Source of the DNA: CAZWLY01 sp964634465
GTDB lineage: Bacteria > Desulfobacterota > Desulfarculia > G963662305
DNA length: 64,000 nucleotides
Assembly (NCBI GenBank): GCA_964634465.1
Contig: CAZWLY010000002.1
Span: forward strand, 62,001 to 126,000
Direction: 5' to 3'
In this document: positions 33,030-40,995 of the stretch, one piece after another
Layout: the number at the start of each line of letters is the position of its first letter
How positions within the stretch are numbered: the first letter of the stretch is position 1
The notes under the pieces: generated by a model
Databases searched by the model: none
Seen by the model: only the letters and a program-made list of their open reading frames with translations
Told to the model about the DNA's origin: nothing
Translations under genes and position numbers: made by a program

Positions 33030-34307
33030 ATGCCCCCAGTCCCTACTCTGTGGTTGCCTCCCCTCGCGGCCGGGATCATCTCCGCCGCCATGGTCTTCTT
33101 TTTGTGGCGGCGCCGGGGTGCTGCCGGAGCCAGGATTCTCATGCTGATCATGCTCGCCGTGACCGAGTGGTCCTGGGCCAACGTCCTCCAATTGGTCAGC
33201 CCCGACCTGTCGGTCAAAATCTTCTGGGTCAAAGTCCAATACCTCGGCATCGTCACCCTGCCGCCGGCGATGCTGATCTTCGCCCTGCAATACAGCGGGC
33301 GAGAGAAGTGGCTGACCCGCCGCAACCTGGCTTTGTTGGCCATCGCGCCCTCGATCACGATCTTGCTGGTCTGGACCAACGAAGCCCACCGCCTGATCTG
33401 GGTCAAACACTGGCTGGATACCAGCGGGCCGTTTTCCCTGGAGGCTTCGGTTCACGGCCCCGGGTTTTGGGGCTGGATGGCCGTGGGCTACCTCTATTTT
33501 CTGACCGGCACGGTCTTGCTGGTCCAGAGCTTCATCCGGTCGGCCCGGCTCTACCGGAAGCAGGTCCTGGTGCTGTTGATCGGTCTGGCCACGCCTTGGC
33601 TGGGGAACGGCTTGTATCTGTTTGGGCTCAGTCCTTGGCCCCACCTCGACCTGACCCCCATCGGCTTCACCGTCACCGGTCTGGCCCTGGCCTGGGGTCT
33701 GTTTCGTTTTCGGTTGTCGGACATCGTCCCGGTGGCCCGGGATTCGGTCTTCGAGGGCCTCAACGACGACGCCGTGATCGTCCTGGACCCCGACGACCGC
33801 CTGGTGGATCTCAACCCGGCCGCCCAATCGCTTGTCGGCCGGTCGGCCTCGGAGGTCATCGGCCGGCCGGCGGCCGAGGTCTTTGCCGATCAACCCGAAA
33901 TGATCGGCATGATCGACCGCGGCCTCGCCGCGAGCCAGACCCAAGCCGAGGTCTGTCTGGTTCGAGGCGAGGATCGACGCCACTACGAGCTGCACCTCTC
34001 GCCGCTCAAAGACCGCCGGAGCCGCCGCCGGGGCCGGTTGCTCGTCCTGCGCGACATCAGCCAGCGCAAGCGGGCCGAAGAGGAGCGGGAAAGACTGATC
34101 GCCCGACTCCAGGAAGCCCTGGACAAAGTCAAGACCCTGAGCGGCCTGCTGCCCATCTGCGCTTCGTGCAAAAAGATTCGCGACGATCAGGGCTACTGGC
34201 AACAGATCGAGGTCTACATCAGGGATCGCTCCGAGGCCGAGTTCAGCCACAGCCTGTGCCCCGAGTGCGCCAAAAAGCTCTATCCCGACCACTACAAAGG
34301 CGACTAG
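33030..34307 (+). CDS. 7TM-PAS signalling protein with Cys-rich C-terminus, no kinase domain
   Basis: The 425-residue product has seven or eight membrane helices in residues 1-225 (histidine-kinase N-terminal 7TM type: WSWANVLQLVSPDLSVKIFW, YLGIVTLPPAMLIFALQY). A PAS domain follows at about 232-345 (NDDAVIVLDPDDRLVDLNPA), then a coiled linker (RKRAEEERERLIARLQEALD). The tail LLPICASCKKIRDDQGYWQQ ... HSLCPECAKKLYPDHY has CxxC pairs that suggest a metal site. There is no HisKA, GGDEF or EAL domain, so output must go through the Cys-rich tail or a partner. Monocistronic between divergent and convergent genes. Confidence 0.82.
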   Translation: MPPVPTLWLPPLAAGIISAAMVFFLWRRRGAAGARILMLIMLAVTEWSWANVLQLVSPDLSVKIFWVKVQYLGIVTLPPAMLIFALQYSGREKWLTRRNLALLAIAPSITILLVWTNEAHRLIWVKHWLDTSGPFSLEASVHGPGFWGWMAVGYLYFLTGTVLLVQSFIRSARLYRKQVLVLLIGLATPWLGNGLYLFGLSPWPHLDLTPIGFTVTGLALAWGLFRFRLSDIVPVARDSVFEGLNDDAVIVLDPDDRLVDLNPAAQSLVGRSASEVIGRPAAEVFADQPEMIGMIDRGLAASQTQAEVCLVRGEDRRHYELHLSPLKDRRSRRRGRLLVLRDISQRKRAEEERERLIARLQEALDKVKTLSGLLPICASCKKIRDDQGYWQQIEVYIRDRSEAEFSHSLCPECAKKLYPDHYKGD

Positions 34308-34490
34308 ACGGTCTGACTCGGAGATGACCTGAACGGGCGGGTTGGGGACGACGGCGAGGCGCCAGGTCCGGGCGGGGGCGGCCGCTTGGAGATCGGTTTG
34401 CCGGGTCCGCAACCGGTTCTTTGGAAGGACGAGTTGGGGGGCGGCCGGCTCGTCCCGGACGCCCCCCCTACCAACCCCTTCGAGCCAGTC

Positions 34491-36353
34491 TCATTCGTCC
34501 AGCGGAGTGAGTCCCAGCCGCTCTATCGTCTCTTTGCTCGGTCGGCCCTCCTCGGTCCAGCCCCGAAGCTCGTAGAACTCGGAGAGCATGGGCAGAAGGG
34601 GCGGGATGTCGTACTCGAAATCACGGCCGCGCTTCTTCAACGTCCTGAAGCGAGGCGGCAGGATGTCGTCCTTTCTGGTGATCCCCCGCCGGTTGTTGAT
34701 CATCCGCTTCAAAGTGAAGCCGCGTTCGCCCACGGCCATGAACTCCTCCAGGCTCAGCTCGACGCCCGTGACCAGGCGGTGGAAGTTCATGAAGTGGCTG
34801 ATGGTCAGGCAGTTGTTCAGGAGCGAGAACTTGCACAGGCAGAGCGAGTCCATGATGTTCATCAGGTGCTGGAGGTGGATGGTCCACTGGACCTTGCCCT
34901 CCCGCTCCCGGCCGGGGAAGGGTTCGGGATAGCCCAGCTCGGGCAGGGCGACGGCCAACTCGAAGGGGTGGGCGAGGGCGGTGAGGTGGCAGGCGCCCCG
35001 GTTGCCGGTGGCGTAGGAGACGGCGTGACCCCAGGAGAAGCGGGGGTCGTGCATGGGGAACTCCAATCCCTTGACGTGGACGGCGTACTCCTCGGCCCCG
35101 TTGCCCAGCACCAACGCCGCCTCGCGCACGCCCTGACCCAGCAGGTGGAACAGCTCGCCTTGGCGATGACCGATGCGCCTGACAGCCTCGACCATGGCCT
35201 CGGCCTGACCGAACCTGAGGTCCAGGCCGTCGAGCTGGTCCGGTTCGATGACGTCCTTCTCCAGGCATTCCATGGCAAAGGCGACCATCGCGCCGGCGGA
35301 GATGGTGTCCAGGCCCAACTGGTTGCACAGCTCGTTGGCCTTGGCGATGGCGTTGAGGTCGTCGTTGAGGCACATGGCCCCGAAAACGGCCAGGGTCTCG
35401 TACTCCGGGCCCTCGACCACGCCGTCGGTGGCGAAGGGGCCGTCCTTGACCTCGACCACTCGGCCGCACTGGACCGGGCACAGCTTGCAGCCGGTCCGGC
35501 GGACCCAGATGGTCTCCTTCATCACCGTGCCGGTGGTCTTGGCCGCCAGCTCGGGGTTGGAGCCGTCACGCCAGTTGTTGATGGGCAGGTTGCCCAGCTT
35601 TTCATAGTTGATCACCCCGCCCGGCGTGCCGATCTTGCCGAAGAGGTCCAGCCGTTCGCGGATCAGCTTGACCGCCTCCTTGACGGCCGCCTTCAGGCCT
35701 TCCTCGTCGGCCACGGGCGTTTTTTTGTCGCCCTTGGAGGTGATCAAGATTCCCTTGAGTTTCTTGGAGCCCATGACCGCGCCCAGACCGCAGCGCCCGG
35801 CGGCCCGGGTCTGGCGGCCGTCGTGGGAGATGGAGGCGAAACGGACCAACTTTTCGCCAGCCAGGCCGATGACGGCCGTGACCGCCTTTTTGTCGATCTC
35901 GGCCTTGAGTCTCTCGTCGGCCTCGTAGGTGGTCAGCCCCCACAGGTCGGCCGAGTCGCGAAACGATATCTCTTCGCCGTCGATGACGATGCTCACCGGC
36001 TCTTCCGAAGCCCCGGTGATGACCAGGCCGTCGAAACCGGAGCGTTTGAGTTGCCAGGCCAAGGAGCCGCCGCAGTTGGACTCGGCGTAGGTTCCGGTCA
36101 GGGGCGAGAGGCTGATCACCTCGTGGCGGGAGGAGAAGGGTACGCCGGTGGCGGTCAGCGGACCGGTCATGAAAATCAGCGGGTTGTCCGGGTCCAGAGG
36201 GTCGGTCCGGGCGTCGGTCAGCCGAGCGAGAATGGTCGCGCCCAGGTTGCCGCCGCCGAAAAAGGCCGTGGCCTCGGCCTCGTCCAAAGGGCGAACATCC
36301 ACCCGGCGACTGGTCAAGTCGATCCAAGCCACCCGATCATGGTAGCCGTGCAT
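34491..36353 (-). CDS. aor: Aldehyde:ferredoxin oxidoreductase (tungsten)
   Basis: The 620-residue AOR-family protein has an N-terminal domain with RRVDVRPLDEAEATAFFGGG, NPLIFMTGPLTATGVPFSSR and GGSLAWQLKRSGFDGLVITG for the bis-pterin tungsten cofactor. GRCGLGAVMGSKKLKGI also matches the family, and the cluster motif is GCKLCPVQC with a further Cys later (CLCKFSLLNNC). It oxidises aldehydes to acids with ferredoxin. The start at 36353 is 1 bp past the stop of the MoaD-like gene, so both are made together. Length is that of AOR. Substrate range cannot be predicted. Confidence 0.93.
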   Translation of the reverse strand: MHGYHDRVAWIDLTSRRVDVRPLDEAEATAFFGGGNLGATILARLTDARTDPLDPDNPLIFMTGPLTATGVPFSSRHEVISLSPLTGTYAESNCGGSLAWQLKRSGFDGLVITGASEEPVSIVIDGEEISFRDSADLWGLTTYEADERLKAEIDKKAVTAVIGLAGEKLVRFASISHDGRQTRAAGRCGLGAVMGSKKLKGILITSKGDKKTPVADEEGLKAAVKEAVKLIRERLDLFGKIGTPGGVINYEKLGNLPINNWRDGSNPELAAKTTGTVMKETIWVRRTGCKLCPVQCGRVVEVKDGPFATDGVVEGPEYETLAVFGAMCLNDDLNAIAKANELCNQLGLDTISAGAMVAFAMECLEKDVIEPDQLDGLDLRFGQAEAMVEAVRRIGHRQGELFHLLGQGVREAALVLGNGAEEYAVHVKGLEFPMHDPRFSWGHAVSYATGNRGACHLTALAHPFELAVALPELGYPEPFPGREREGKVQWTIHLQHLMNIMDSLCLCKFSLLNNCLTISHFMNFHRLVTGVELSLEEFMAVGERGFTLKRMINNRRGITRKDDILPPRFRTLKKRGRDFEYDIPPLLPMLSEFYELRGWTEEGRPSKETIERLGLTPLDE

Positions 36354-36354
36354 C

Positions 36355-36618
36355 TCAGCCTCCTGCGATCATGACGATCATCTCAACTTCATCATCAGGA
36401 TTAACGACGTCGCGCAAAGTCAGCACCTGCCCGCCGCGCCACACCAACAGGCCGTAGGGTTGGACGTCCTCCGGACCGAAATTGGCATAGGGGGCGAACT
36501 CGGGCTTCTCGTTTCGAAGCCCGATCAACACCTCCCTGAGCTCGGTGGGACCGTCCAGAGCCAGTTCGGAGACGCGGCCGAACAGCTTGTCCAGGGGCGG
36601 AAACCACTTGATTATCAC
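36355..36618 (-). CDS. MoaD/ThiS-like sulfur-carrier protein
   Basis: The 87-residue ubiquitin-fold protein ends in DDEVEMIVMIAGG with the C-terminal Gly-Gly used for thiocarboxylate activation in pterin cofactor synthesis. A long frame to 36897 runs into AT-rich non-coding DNA; GTG 36618 is preferred, with GAGGG upstream, starting VIIKWFPPLDKLFG. The gene ends 1 bp before the AOR start, the usual pairing of a MoaD-like protein with AOR. Probably sulfurates the dithiolene of the tungsten pterin. Confidence 0.85.
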   Translation of the reverse strand: MIIKWFPPLDKLFGRVSELALDGPTELREVLIGLRNEKPEFAPYANFGPEDVQPYGLLVWRGGQVLTLRDVVNPDDEVEMIVMIAGG

Positions 36619-37156
36619 TACCCTCAGACTCCTTTCCGGTGAGGCCCCAAGGTAACATACCCCGCGGAAACCGGTCAACAGGGTGTCGGTTTTCAAGTGG
36701 GACTGAAGGCGAGAGGGATTGTGGATAGAATGTGGACAGTATGGGCCCCAGAAGGGCAAACGGCTTCTTTTTGCAGTGAAAATACGATACATAGTATCAA
36801 GAAAATCATAATATCGAATAATTCTGGACACATAGCTACAAGTACATAATTGTAACAATATTTCCCGAAAAAGACGGCCGAGTTGTGGACATTTCACACC
36901 TCTTGGCCGCCGGGGGAAGGATTCCTGGCCTTGATTAGCCGTAAGTGATAGAAATAATGACGTGAGTCAGGCTGAAAGACGACCGGCCGAAGCCGATCAG
37001 CGGCGAGGCGAGAGGCGGTCGGGGAACGAGCGGCTGCCCTGAAGCCGCCGACGCTGTTTTGTCGGGCGGGACGCCGCCGGCGGGAATCGGGTTGAGCCTT
37101 GACTCGTTTCGCCCCAGCGGCTACACCTGTTTCAATGACCTCAAAGGAGAGTGTTG
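36619..37156. other. Long AT-rich intergenic region, no gene
   Basis: The two flanking genes are transcribed away from it, so promoters for both are expected here. About 36725-36900 is far more AT-rich than anything nearby and contains three TGTGGA(T/C)A words (36720, 36731, 36884) that resemble DnaA boxes, and GATAC-ATA-GTATC at 36786-36798. From 36920 to 37100 the DNA is G/C-rich again. No open frame with codon bias is seen. Confidence 0.5.
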
Positions 37157-37825
37157 ATGAAAATCGCCGACGGCCTGTTCTACTATCCCTGGACCAGTTT
37201 CTACGAGAACAACTGCAACACCTACGTCATCGGCGAGAACGCCAAGCTCTTGATCGATCCCGGCCACGCGCACCTGTTCACCAACGTCCAGCAGGCCATG
37301 GACAAAGACGGCCTCGACTGGCGCGACATCGAGCTGGTCGCCTGCACCCACTCCCACCCCGACCACTTCGAGGGGGTGGAGGCGTACTACGATCAGGAAA
37401 CGGCCAAGATCGCCCTCAACCCGACCGAGGCCCGGTTCCTGGCCGAAGTGGGGCCGATGTTCGCCCGGATGATGGGCCTGGAGATGCCCAAGTACCGCAT
37501 CGATCTGGACTTGAACGAAGGCGAGCTCGAGTTCGACGGATTGAGGCTCCAGGTCTTTCACACCCCCGGCCACTCGCCCGGCCACGTCTGTCTCTACTGG
37601 GCCGAGGCCAAGGTGCTGTTTTCCGGCGACCTGATCTTCAACCAGGGCGTCGGCCGGACCGACTTCCCCGGCGGCGACGGCGGACTGCTCAAGGAATCGA
37701 TCAAGCGCATGGCCGAGTTGGATGTCGAGCTGGTCCTTTCCGGCCACGGCGATCCGGTCCAGGGCCGGGAAGCCGTCCGCCGGAACTTCGAGATCATCGA
37801 AAAGACATACTTCGACTGGATCTGA
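37157..37825 (+). CDS. Metallo-beta-lactamase-fold hydrolase
   Basis: The 222-residue product has the zinc motif THSHPDHFEGVEAYY (HxHxDH), HTPGHSPGHVCLY, FSGDLIFNQGVGR (Asp ligand) and the final His in LSGHGDPVQGR. The arrangement is that of glyoxalase II / flavoprotein-type MBL enzymes without a fused domain. The start is ATG 37157, 7 nt after GGAGA; GTG and TTG just before it are too close to the site. Substrate unknown; thioesters or lactones are common. Confidence 0.88.
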   Translation: MKIADGLFYYPWTSFYENNCNTYVIGENAKLLIDPGHAHLFTNVQQAMDKDGLDWRDIELVACTHSHPDHFEGVEAYYDQETAKIALNPTEARFLAEVGPMFARMMGLEMPKYRIDLDLNEGELEFDGLRLQVFHTPGHSPGHVCLYWAEAKVLFSGDLIFNQGVGRTDFPGGDGGLLKESIKRMAELDVELVLSGHGDPVQGREAVRRNFEIIEKTYFDWI

Positions 37826-37880
37826 GTTGCTCTGTGGGTGGGGCCTTCGGGTTCGTCCGGGGGGTGAGGAGGAGCCGTCA

Positions 37881-38591
37881 ATGCCTGAGTACGCCATCCA
37901 CCCGCTCCTGGTCGGATTGAACAACACCGACCAGGGCATCATGACCTATCAGCGCGGCTACGGCCAGCGCATCTGGCTGCCCATCTACGCCTTTTTGATC
38001 ACCGGCGGCGAGAAGGTGATCCTCGTCGATACCGGGCTGGAGGAGTTCATGCTTCCGCCGGACGCCGATCACGGCCTCGACGTCCTGGAGTTCGAGACGG
38101 CCCTGGCCAAGTTCGATCTCGCCCCCGAGGACGTCGATCTGGTCATCCAGACCCACCTCCACAACGATCACTGCGAAAACACCGCCAAGTGCGTCAACGC
38201 CAAGGTGATCGTCCAGAAGGCCGAGTACGACTTCTGCCTGAACCCTCACCCGTTGGATCACCGCTACTTCGCCGATCTGGTCGAGGATCTGGACTTGGAG
38301 CTCATCGAGGGTGACGCGGAGATCGAACCGGGTCTGGAGCTCATCTTGACGCCCGGCCACACCCCCGGCGGCCAGTCGGTGGCGGTCCAGACGGCCAAAG
38401 GCAAGGCGATCATCACCGGCTTTTGTTGTAACGATAAAAACTTCCCCTCCTCGGGTCCGGCCGTGGCCCCCGGCGTCCACACCGACGCCATCGCCGCCTT
38501 TGAAAGCGCCAACAAGATAAAGAAACTGGCCGATATCTTGATCCCCATCCACGACCTGGCGCTGGCCGCCAAGAGCGTTATTCCGGAGTAG
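37881..38591 (+). CDS. Metallo-beta-lactamase-fold hydrolase, lactonase-like
   Basis: The 236-residue product has VDTGLEEFMLPPDADH, QTHLHNDHCENTAKC (HxHxDH) and LTPGHTPGGQSVAVQ. PIHDLALA near the end offers a final His. The overall layout, with DTG before the zinc motif and long insertions, resembles N-acyl-homoserine lactonases (AttM/AiiA group), though many relatives are not quorum quenchers. ATG 37881 follows GAGGAGG; the longer frame to 37722 is inside the previous gene. It lies 55 bp after the first MBL gene; different sequences show it is not a recent duplicate. Confidence 0.85.
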   Translation: MPEYAIHPLLVGLNNTDQGIMTYQRGYGQRIWLPIYAFLITGGEKVILVDTGLEEFMLPPDADHGLDVLEFETALAKFDLAPEDVDLVIQTHLHNDHCENTAKCVNAKVIVQKAEYDFCLNPHPLDHRYFADLVEDLDLELIEGDAEIEPGLELILTPGHTPGGQSVAVQTAKGKAIITGFCCNDKNFPSSGPAVAPGVHTDAIAAFESANKIKKLADILIPIHDLALAAKSVIPE

Positions 38592-38719
38592 GAGGATTCG
38601 GTTCCGGGAAGTGGTTCCGGCTGAACCGAGCCCGGACCCAGGAGCGCGGCCCAGGTGTTGGGGCATGCTCCGGCTGTCACTTCCTGGCCTTCTGGATTCA
38701 CGGGAAGGCCGTGGATCGA

Positions 38720-38745
38720 AAATTAGTTGACGAGGAAACTAATTT
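38720..38745. promoter_or_regulatory. Inverted-repeat operator upstream of marR-like gene
   Basis: AAATTAGTT, 8-bp spacer, AACTAATTT: perfect 9-bp arms, 47 bp before the regulator start and in otherwise GC-rich DNA. Size and place suit an autoregulating MarR dimer. Confidence 0.6.
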
Positions 38746-38792
38746 GTTCTATCGTTTGAGGGAAGGGTGAAGAAGCAAGGAAAGGAATCTCG

Positions 38793-39242
38793 ATGCGGAT
38801 CGAAGACAGGTTGGCGGCCGAACTGCTCCAGATCGGGGCCTATTTGATCCGGGTTGGCGGCAGGCTGGTCGCCGGGCACGGCTTGAGCCAGCAGCAGTTC
38901 GTCGTCCTCAAACAGATCGAGGAGCGGGGGCCCCTGTCGCAAAAAGAGGTCTGCTCGGCCTTGCTCTATGAGAAATCGAACGTGTCCAAGGCGGTTTCCC
39001 GCCTGAGCCATCTCGGTCTCATCACCGCCTCGCACTCTCCCGAGGACGGGCGGGTGGTCGTGCTCGAGATCACGCCGGCCGGCCGAAAAGTGGTTGATGA
39101 ATGTATGGCGGGGTTCAAAGAGTGGAACTCGGCTTGGGCCGGCCGCCTTTCGCCGGCCGAGATCCGGGGGGCGCTGAGGCTGTTGAGGAAGCTGAGGCCG
39201 GAGGCCGGCGCCTCGACACGAAATGTCCGGGCGGCGGGGTAG
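38793..39242 (+). CDS. MarR-family transcriptional regulator
   Basis: The 149-residue winged-helix regulator has LSQQQFVVLKQIEERGPLSQ, the recognition helix SNVSKAVSRLSHLGLI and the wing HSPEDGRVVVLEITPAGRKV. The upstream inverted repeat suggests autoregulation. It probably also controls the YciI-like gene 36 bp downstream, and perhaps the MBL genes upstream. GAAAGGAAT lies before the ATG. Confidence 0.93.
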   Translation: MRIEDRLAAELLQIGAYLIRVGGRLVAGHGLSQQQFVVLKQIEERGPLSQKEVCSALLYEKSNVSKAVSRLSHLGLITASHSPEDGRVVVLEITPAGRKVVDECMAGFKEWNSAWAGRLSPAEIRGALRLLRKLRPEAGASTRNVRAAG

Positions 39243-39278
39243 GGTTCTGCCGAGAATAGAGGAGACAAGGAGGTGACG

Positions 39279-39551
39279 ATGTATTTCCTGGCCGTCAACA
39301 GGATCAAGCCGGAGATCGCCCCCGATCTGGTCGCCCAGGTCATTCCCAAACACATCGGCTGGGTGGCCGAGCAGATCGAGCGGGGCGTCATCGGCCAGGC
39401 CGGCAAATGGGGCGAAGACGGCGGCGTCACTATCCTCAAGGCCGCCGATATCGATGAAGCCCGGCGGCTGTTGGATCGGGACCCGATTCTCAGCTCCGGA
39501 ATCTGCGAGGTGGAACTGGAGCGCTTCTGGCCGGACGTGGAGTTCGTCTAG
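39279..39551 (+). CDS. YciI / muconolactone-isomerase-like small protein
   Basis: The 90-residue alpha/beta ferredoxin-like protein has YFLAVNRIKPEIAPDLVAQV, IGWVAEQIERGVIGQAGKWG and AADIDEARRLLDRDP. It fits the YciI-like/dimeric barrel group. ATG 39279 follows AAGGAGG; a GTG two codons earlier overlaps that site. Function unknown; expression likely linked to the MarR regulator. Confidence 0.7.
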   Translation: MYFLAVNRIKPEIAPDLVAQVIPKHIGWVAEQIERGVIGQAGKWGEDGGVTILKAADIDEARRLLDRDPILSSGICEVELERFWPDVEFV

Positions 39552-39581
39552 AGCGCGCGTAAGTCTGCTTTATGCCGAAGA

Positions 39582-39607
39582 AACCCGGCCCCCGAAAGGG
39601 CCGGGTT
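39582..39607. terminator. Hairpin between convergent genes
   Basis: AACCCGGCCC, loop CCGAAA, GGGCCGGGTT: 10-bp perfect stem 30 bp past the YciI-like gene and 29 bp past the end of the Hdr operon. T-run is weak on both strands; likely a bidirectional terminator. Confidence 0.6.
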
Positions 39608-39635
39608 CGTATTCGACTCATCGGCCGCTATCAGC

Positions 39636-40937
39636 CTACCACATCTCCTCTTCCAGATCGATGCCGTCGCGCTCCCACTGGGCGTCCCTGAGCTCGGTCG
39701 CCTTGGCCTGCTCCTCTTCGGACCAGGGCTCAAAGACGAGCGCCTCGGAGACCAGCTCCCAGAGGTACATGGTCTCGATGTCGAGCTCGTACTCCTTGGT
39801 CAGCGACTTCATGATCTGGTCGCGGCAGTTGTGACAGGGCGCGATGACCAGTTTGGCCTTGGTGGCCTTGATCTGGTCGGCCTTGAACTTGCCGTAGGCG
39901 ATCCGCTCCTCGTCGTAGGGCATGGCCCAGGCGCCGCCGCCCGCGCCGCAGCAGAAGTTGTTTTCCCGGGTGGGATACATGTCCACCCACTGCTCGACGC
40001 ACTGCTCCATGATCCAGCGCGGCTCGTCATAATAGGCCTTGCCGAAAGCCGCCTCCGACTTGCGGCCGTAGTTGCAAGGATCGTGGATGGTGGCCAGCTC
40101 GGGGAACTTGGACTTATCGACCTTGATCCGTCCGGTCTCGAGGTACTCCTTCATCAGATCGTGAACGGAGATGACATCGAACTTCTCGAAGGTCTCGGGG
40201 TACCACTTTTGCATACCAAGCCTGGTAGCGAAGTAGGCGTGGCCTCACTCGGGGAGCAGAATTCTGCTCACCCCCAATTTCGTCGCGTTCTCCACGATGC
40301 GGCCGACGATGGTCTTCATCGCCTCGTCGTCGCCGGAAAACAGCCCCCAGTTGACGCCCTCCCAGTTCTCGGAGGTCGTCGTCCAGTCCTCCCGGGCGGC
40401 GTAGAAGATCTTCCACCAGAACTTCATGTCGTCCGGTTCGCCGAAGGGCTCCTTGGAGTTGATGGTGATCAGGATGTTGGCCCCTTCCTTGTCCACCGGG
40501 ACATAGAATCCGGGGCACTCCTCCTCGGCCAGCTCGTTGCCCACGTCGGCCAGCAGGAACAGGAAGTCATCCTTGGGGATGCCCAGGTTGTTGCCCCGCT
40601 CCAGGCACATGACCACGCCCTTGTGGATCGGGCCAGGCACCTTGTCCCTCTCCCTCAGGCTCCTGGCCGCCCGGAAGGTGGCCAGAAGCTGGACGTTCTG
40701 TGGGCAGACGTTCTGGCAGCGGCCGCACAGGGTGCATATCCACGGCCAGCGGGAATCGATCAGCTCCTGCTCCATGCCCAGCGCCGCCAAGCGGATCGCC
40801 TTGCGCGGGTCCAGGCCGTCGACGCCGGCCACCGGGCAGCCGCCGACGCAGGTGCCGCAGGTGAAGCAGACGTCGGCCCAGTTGGGATCGACCCTGAGGC
40901 GGCCCTGCTTGCGTTTGCTGAGGTCCAAGACTTCCAC
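39636..40937 (-). CDS. HdrCB-type fusion (heterodisulfide-reductase-like), selenoprotein, Sec231
   Basis: The 433-residue product is read through an in-frame TGA (40245-40247). The N-terminal HdrC part has two [4Fe-4S] motifs, CFTCGTCVGGCP and CTLCGRCQNVCP. The C-terminal HdrB part has a shortened first CCG module ending SRILLPE-Sec-GHAYFATR and a full second one: IHDPCNYGR, NNFCCGAGGG, IAPCHNC. The Sec lines up with the first Cys of the closing Cys pair of module one. Without readthrough the gene would be two fragments with the HdrB half beheaded. A hairpin with GGCU loop starts 12 nt after the TGA. Last gene of the operon; likely the disulfide or electron-acceptor site of the bifurcating complex. 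Confidence 0.87.
40209..40232 (-). promoter_or_regulatory. SECIS-like hairpin of the HdrCB gene
   Basis: After the TGA and 12 nt: UUCGC-UACCA, loop GGCU, UGGUA-UGCAA. Perfect 5-bp upper stem, a bulged lower stem, and the GG in the loop 23-24 nt after the UGA, as in bacterial SECIS elements. Confidence 0.55.
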
Positions 40938-40995
40938 TTAAACCCCCTCTTATCCTCTCTCCAGCCCGAAGGCTGGTCAATTTAGCCCCCCCGGA

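Noticed and set aside
34386..36374. 662-residue frame opposite AOR
   Set aside because: Antisense shadow without motif; AOR and its MoaD-like partner explain the region.
36720..36892. Chromosome origin
   Set aside because: Only three weak box-like words, no dnaA, rpmH, gidA or parAB nearby.
36619..36897. N-terminal extension of the MoaD-like protein to 36897
   Set aside because: The extra codons run into the AT-rich promoter region and have no homology; GTG 36618 has a ribosome site and gives the family length.
40245..40247. Two separate genes for the HdrC and HdrB halves
   Set aside because: The second half would start in the middle of a conserved CCG module with no ribosome site at its first Met; the frame is continuous through the TGA.
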